From Sphingobium sp. (lineage in GTDB: Bacteria; Pseudomonadota; Alphaproteobacteria; Sphingomonadales; Sphingomonadaceae): 9,193 bases of DNA. Position 1 is the stretch's first letter; each line of letters begins with the position of its first letter. The notes under the pieces were generated by a model, which had not been told where the DNA came from, made no database searches, and was given only the letters and a program-made list of their open reading frames with translations. Positions 5,692-9,193 of this stretch are shown here, piece after piece. The position numbers and the translations under genes were made by a program. Where the stretch lies: positions 1 to 9,193 of the forward strand of contig NZ_QFOA01000100.1 of assembly GCF_003248505.1 (NCBI RefSeq), given 5' to 3'.

Positions 5692-6741
5692 TCAAGACCT
5701 CCGCTTCGGCCGCCTGAACCAGAAGGACCAGACCGCCAGCGTACCGAGCAGGGTCATCGCCAATCCGGACAGGGTCATCAACATCCTGAACGCAAGCCCG
5801 CCGACCTTTGCCGCGTGCAGCGGATAGAGGAGATTATAGCCCTTTACCGCTGTTGGGAGCTTCGATGCATCCCGCGTGGCGACCAGCACGCCGCTGTCGG
5901 CCGCGAACCACAGGGTCGTGCGGCCATTGGGCAGCCATTCCTGTGGCCGCCGCACCCGCACGGTAATCAGCCCGCTATCCTTGCGCGGCAAGGTGAGACT
6001 GCGCAATTCTGCATCGGGGAAGCGTTCTTTCACGGTTACGATCATGCGCGCCCAATCCAGATGCGGTGCCAGCCGGCCGGTCCGCGGTGGCGGCGCAGCC
6101 AGGGACCGATCGATCTGGGCCGGCGCGCCCGGTCCAAACAGCAGCGCCGCCATCGGACGGAACACCAGTATTGCGCCGGTCAGCAACGAGAGCAGCAGGA
6201 GTGGCGCGACGACGACGCCCAGGTCGCGATGATGCCGCATAATCGCCGGTCGGGTCATCCGCGCAGGCACAAGCCGCCATTCGAAGGTCTTGCGCGTACG
6301 CCACCACAGCAAAAGGCCGGTGACCACGAAGAACAGACCGCATATAGCGGCCATGCCGATCACCACTTCGCCCGCATCGCCGCTAAACAGATGATGGTGC
6401 AGATCGAACAGCCACAGCTCGGGACGTTCCCACTGACTGTTCCATTGCAGCACGACGGTGCCATGCTGGTCGGCATAGGCGCCGTTGCCCGCCTTGTAGA
6501 GCAGGCGCAGCAGGCCGAAATCGTCCGACGCATAGGTGATCGACTGCGGCCTGCTGGCCGGGTCTGCCATAAGCATCTGCGTCGCCGTCGCTAATTGGCT
6601 GATGTCGTCTGACCGCCGGTCATGTGCATGCGGCGCCAGCGTCCAGGCATTCTTATGGACCAGCAAGGCACCGCTCAGCCCCAATAGCGCCAGCAGGAGC
6701 CCGATCAGGCCACCGGTCCAGCGGTGCAGCAGGTCGATCAT
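5692..6741 (-). CDS. PepSY-associated inner-membrane protein, probable siderophore-iron reductase
   Basis: About 350 residues with four likely membrane spans: roughly 10-31, 127-149, 177-199 and 319-344 (numbered from the GTG start), separated by a small and a larger periplasmic segment, as in PepSY_TM proteins. Histidines that could bind haem or metal sit at span borders: H8 in LLHRW, DLHHHLFSG (115-123), RHHRDLG (171-177) and YPLHAAK (308-314). Family members next to siderophore receptors are thought to reduce ferric siderophores in the periplasm or inner membrane to release iron. The start is ATG 6741; GTG 6747 overlaps the receptor stop by one base and would add two residues. No good Shine-Dalgarno is visible, consistent with coupling to the receptor gene. 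The C-terminus is a short basic tail (FRRPKRRS). Confidence 0.85.
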   Translation of the reverse strand: MIDLLHRWTGGLIGLLLALLGLSGALLVHKNAWTLAPHAHDRRSDDISQLATATQMLMADPASRPQSITYASDDFGLLRLLYKAGNGAYADQHGTVVLQWNSQWERPELWLFDLHHHLFSGDAGEVVIGMAAICGLFFVVTGLLLWWRTRKTFEWRLVPARMTRPAIMRHHRDLGVVVAPLLLLSLLTGAILVFRPMAALLFGPGAPAQIDRSLAAPPPRTGRLAPHLDWARMIVTVKERFPDAELRSLTLPRKDSGLITVRVRRPQEWLPNGRTTLWFAADSGVLVATRDASKLPTAVKGYNLLYPLHAAKVGGLAFRMLMTLSGLAMTLLGTLAVWSFWFRRPKRRS

Positions 6742-6746
6742 TTTCA

Positions 6747-8900
6747 CTAGAAGCGATAGTCCCAGGACAAGGTGAAATTGCGGCCGCGTCCGGCAAAATA
6801 ATGGGCGTTATCGTTCGGCCTGACCGTCTGGCTGTAATAATCGATATAGAAGCTGTCGAAGATATTCTGCGCGGACAGGGACAGCGCGCCAAAGCCGGTT
6901 TGATACCGCAGGCTGATGTCGGTCGTATCATAACCGCCGAAGCGGTAGAGCGCCGGATAGGCATTGGGCGTCCGCTCGAACTGGCGCGACAGGAAGAATT
7001 GCGTCTGGATGCGCGCCGACAATGGACCCTGCACATAGCTGGCGGCGATGTTCAGGCGGTCGGGCGAAATATTGGCGCCGTCCAGGTCGCGATCCACCAC
7101 GTCAATGCCATTGGCCGACCCGTCGGTACGCCCGCTCAGATGGGCATAGCCGGTCGACAGGGTAAGGAATGGCAAAGGCGTCTTGACGCTCAGGTTCAGC
7201 TCCAACCCCTGAATCTCGACGCGCTGGCGCTGGATTTCGAACGGCGCGCCGATCGCGGTCTGGACCAGCAGCGATCCATTCTTGCTGGTCGACCAGAAAT
7301 AGGCGGCGCTGGCATCGAGCGGTCCCCGCTTCAATTCTATGCCGATCTCGCGATTGTTCGAAACGATCGGCTCGATATTGACATAATCGTCAATGTCGAC
7401 TCCCGCCGTGCCGACAGCGCGAGCGATCCGGCCGACGTCGGGGACGGTATAGCCTTCGGCATAGCTGGCATAGGCGCGAATGCCCGCCCAGGGCTCCAGG
7501 ATGACGCCGCCATTGATCAATGTGTCACTGAAGCGCGGCGTGCCGCCCGACACCGCCACGCCCCCATAGCTGGCCAATGTGGTGTAATCGTCGATGCTGA
7601 TCTTCACATCCTCATGCCGGACACCGCCCGCAATGCGCAGCTTCTTGTCGAACAGCGCGAGGTTCGCCTGGGCGAACGGCGCAAGGCTGCGATAGTCGGT
7701 CGGCGGCACCCAGCTCCGCCCGGTGGCGATCAAGCGCTGGTCGGTCAGGTCATAAAGCGCATCGAGGCCGATCGTGGCGGTCAGCGCCTCGAACCCCGGG
7801 ACGGCGCGCTCATAGCTGAGCTTGCCGCCATATTTGCGGCTGCGATTCTGCGATTGATCGAACAATGTCCCAATCGGCGCGATACTGGCGTCCTGGAAGG
7901 TCGCGATCGGCGCAATCTCACCGCCATAAGTGTCACGCGAACGGTTGAAGAACAGCTGGGCGATCAGGTTACCACCGGCCAGATCGCTATCGGTCAGCGA
8001 CAAGGCCGCGCTTTCCGTGCGGCTGGTGGCCGGGACGCCCGGCGGCGTACCGCGAATGGACGTGGTCGGCCGGTCGATGAGGTAATCGCCGTTGGACGCG
8101 ATATAGTCGCCCTCGCCCTTCAACTGGAAGCGGCTCATGATGAGGTCGATGCGCGCGGTGTCGCTCAGTGCATAACCGAACCGGCCAAATAGCGACCAGC
8201 TACGACTGTCCTGCGTTTCGCCCTGGGTCAGGTCGGTTCCCACGCGGTCGCCATGGCCGTCATAAAAGGCCCCCCGTTTTTCATAGGCGCCCCCCACCAT
8301 CGCGTCCCAGCGGCCACCGCGCCAAGCGATCAGGCCAGCGACCTTGCCGCCGATGCCGTCGCCATGAAAGCCGGTATCGGCATTGCCTTGAACCAGCATT
8401 CGACCCGAAAGCCCGTCGCTCTTGGGCGGCGCGACCGTCACTTGATTGACGATGCCGCCGGTCCCACCAATGCCCTGGAGCGCATTGGAGCCGTAGATCA
8501 ACTCGACCCGGTCGACGAAGAAGGGATCGATGGTGAAGCCATCGCGCGCGCCATCGCGCAGCGGCGCCGTCTGGGGTATGCCGTTAATCGCATAAAGCGG
8601 CGAGCGACCACGCAGCGTCTCGCCAGCGCCCGACAGCTTCTGGCGCGTCGGCGAGAAAGACGGCGTCAGCGCCGAGACGGCATCGACGATCGAGCCGCCA
8701 ATCGCGACCTGCTGGTTCAGCGCCTCTTGGCCGATCACGTCGACGGTCAGCGGCAAGGCATTGGCAGGCAAGATGGTCCGCGTCGCCGTGACGACGATAT
8801 TGTCTGCACTCTCCGATACTGGAGGCCGCTGCGCGAGCGCTGGCGCGACGGTCAGGGTAAAAGCGCTGCTGGCAAGCAGGATAGTTGATCGGCGATACAT
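6747..8900 (-). CDS. TonB-dependent outer-membrane receptor, siderophore type
   Basis: A 717-residue receptor, a typical length. Residues 1-23 are a signal peptide (MYRRS, hydrophobic core, APALA before Q24). DNIVVTAT (33-40) is a TonB-box-like segment. The plug follows (about 45-160): LRGRSPLYAINGIPQTAPLRDG, DPFFVDRVELIYGSNALQGIGGTGGIVN. The rest is a beta barrel with alternating strands ending in the usual terminal aromatic (FTLSWDYRF). The plug wording is closest, in my memory, to hydroxamate/citrate-hydroxamate receptors such as IutA and RhtA, so a ferric siderophore is the likely ligand. The start at 8900 is chosen for the signal peptide and the GAGGG seven or so bases upstream; an upstream ATG at 8975 would add 25 residues ahead of the signal peptide and run through the dyads. 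The stop touches the PepSY start. Substrate is inferred. Confidence 0.92.
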   Translation of the reverse strand: MYRRSTILLASSAFTLTVAPALAQRPPVSESADNIVVTATRTILPANALPLTVDVIGQEALNQQVAIGGSIVDAVSALTPSFSPTRQKLSGAGETLRGRSPLYAINGIPQTAPLRDGARDGFTIDPFFVDRVELIYGSNALQGIGGTGGIVNQVTVAPPKSDGLSGRMLVQGNADTGFHGDGIGGKVAGLIAWRGGRWDAMVGGAYEKRGAFYDGHGDRVGTDLTQGETQDSRSWSLFGRFGYALSDTARIDLIMSRFQLKGEGDYIASNGDYLIDRPTTSIRGTPPGVPATSRTESAALSLTDSDLAGGNLIAQLFFNRSRDTYGGEIAPIATFQDASIAPIGTLFDQSQNRSRKYGGKLSYERAVPGFEALTATIGLDALYDLTDQRLIATGRSWVPPTDYRSLAPFAQANLALFDKKLRIAGGVRHEDVKISIDDYTTLASYGGVAVSGGTPRFSDTLINGGVILEPWAGIRAYASYAEGYTVPDVGRIARAVGTAGVDIDDYVNIEPIVSNNREIGIELKRGPLDASAAYFWSTSKNGSLLVQTAIGAPFEIQRQRVEIQGLELNLSVKTPLPFLTLSTGYAHLSGRTDGSANGIDVVDRDLDGANISPDRLNIAASYVQGPLSARIQTQFFLSRQFERTPNAYPALYRFGGYDTTDISLRYQTGFGALSLSAQNIFDSFYIDYYSQTVRPNDNAHYFAGRGRNFTLSWDYRF

Positions 8901-8933
8901 GGCGTCCCTCTCTTGTCCAGGCCCCGCTAGCCA

Positions 8934-8951
8934 TGCAACGCCGATGTTGCA
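8934..8951. promoter_or_regulatory. Inverted repeat proximal to the receptor start
   Basis: TGCAAC-GCCGAT-GTTGCA is a perfect 6-bp inverted repeat with a 6-base centre, ending 34 bases upstream of the receptor ATG. It overlaps the next dyad by two bases. It could be an operator or a leader hairpin; regulator unknown. Confidence 0.38.
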
Positions 8952-8969
8952 AGTCATTAGCATGACTTG
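8950..8969. promoter_or_regulatory. 8-bp perfect dyad upstream of the receptor, candidate iron-responsive operator
   Basis: CAAGTCAT-TAGC-ATGACTTG is a perfect 8-bp inverted repeat with a 4-base centre, 50-69 bases upstream of the receptor start. Its size, AT-rich centre and position fit a Fur-type or other iron-responsive repressor site, since siderophore receptors are normally iron-repressed. It does not match the enterobacterial Fur box closely, so the binding protein is inferred. Confidence 0.5.
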
Positions 8970-8980
8970 GATCAAGCATT

Positions 8981-8995
8981 CCAGTTATGAACTGG
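8981..8995. promoter_or_regulatory. Distal inverted repeat upstream of the receptor
   Basis: CCAGTT-ATG-AACTGG is a perfect 6-bp inverted repeat with a 3-base centre. With the flanking GT it contains AACTGGGT, the reverse complement of ACCCAGTT at 1710-1717 in the luxR-luxI spacer. It could be a second regulator site for the receptor operon. Confidence 0.35.
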
Positions 8996-9060
8996 GTGTT
9001 CCGATCAGTAATCAGTTAGCATTTCAGCGCCATGTGAGCTCAGAGCGACCCCGATGGTAA

Positions 9061-9193
9061 CTCCAACCATTTTCCGCCGGCATGGCATGTACCTCCTGTC
9101 CGTCGTCAGAACATTCGGCACAACTCGCGGCGTAGATTAGCGGAGTGCGGACCTCGTCAGGGGGTTGATGTTAGGCGGCGAACTTGCGGTGCT
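9061..9193. other. Window edge, no gene recognised
   Basis: No complete gene is visible. On the minus strand the last 23 bases read as an open frame ending HRKFAA followed by TAA at 9173-9171, which may be the C-terminus of a gene outside the window, possibly a transposase. Six residues are too few to assign it. Confidence 0.2.

Noticed and set aside
5596..6594. 332-codon plus-strand open frame over the PepSY gene
   Set aside because: Low-complexity Arg/Gln/Pro-rich composition and antisense position to a convincing membrane protein.
6624..8192. 522-codon open frame on the plus strand opposite the receptor gene
   Set aside because: It is antisense to a clear TonB-dependent receptor, has no recognisable domain and is rich in Arg, Ala and Ile as expected of a shadow of a GC-rich gene.
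8901..8975. N-terminal extension of the receptor from an ATG at 8975
   Set aside because: It would place 25 residues ahead of a normal signal peptide and run through the dyads, while the start at 8900 has a good Shine-Dalgarno.
9035..9042. Palindrome TGAGCTCA
   Set aside because: An isolated 8-base palindrome is expected by chance and is not placed near a start or another site.
9171..9193. C-terminus of a transposase at the right edge
   Set aside because: Only six residues (HRKFAA) are visible and no terminal inverted repeat could be confirmed; too little to call an insertion sequence.

Overview
The window looks like chromosomal or large-plasmid DNA of an alphaproteobacterium, most likely a sphingomonad (Sphingobium, Novosphingobium, Sphingomonas or a relative). 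The basis is family-level recognition: a LuxR/LuxI pair followed by a phytanoyl-CoA-type dioxygenase, a RES-Xre toxin-antitoxin pair followed by a DUF6429 protein, and a TonB-dependent receptor with a PepSY membrane protein. Coding regions look fairly GC-rich and Shine-Dalgarno sites of the AAGGAG/GAGGG type precede several starts. No database could be searched, so the taxon is an inference.

Layout. 1-443 holds no gene I can support. At 444-716 (minus) lies a 90-residue protein that is essentially a lone sigma-70 region 4-type helix-turn-helix. A divergent spacer (717-949) with a lux-box-like dyad separates it from a plus-strand run: LuxR-type receptor (950-1705), LuxI-type acyl-homoserine-lactone synthase (1784-2410), Fe(II)/2-oxoglutarate dioxygenase of the PhyH family (2423-3337) and a short MarR-like winged-helix protein (3344-3685). 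The last three genes are separated by only 12 and 6 bases and are probably one transcript. The luxR-luxI spacer carries a perfect 5-bp dyad and a possible hairpin over the luxI ribosome binding site.

After a 198-base spacer comes a second plus-strand operon: MbcA/ParS/Xre-type antitoxin (3884-4561), RES-domain toxin (about 4512-5141) and a 77-residue DUF6429 protein (5138-5371), each overlapping the one before. RES toxins of known systems deplete NAD+ and are neutralised by the Xre partner. The third gene makes the locus a possible three-component module.

A stretch without a supported gene (5372-5691) separates this from a minus-strand pair: a TonB-dependent outer-membrane receptor resembling hydroxamate-siderophore receptors (6747-8900) followed, with stop and start touching, by a PepSY-associated inner-membrane protein (5692-6741). 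Together they suggest ferric-siderophore uptake and release of iron by reduction. Three perfect inverted repeats lie within 100 bases upstream of the receptor start and are candidate regulator sites.

The most interesting points are the operon linkage of AHL synthesis to an uncharacterised dioxygenase plus regulator, the three-gene RES-Xre-DUF6429 arrangement, the orphan region 4 protein divergent from luxR, and the dense set of dyads in front of the receptor.
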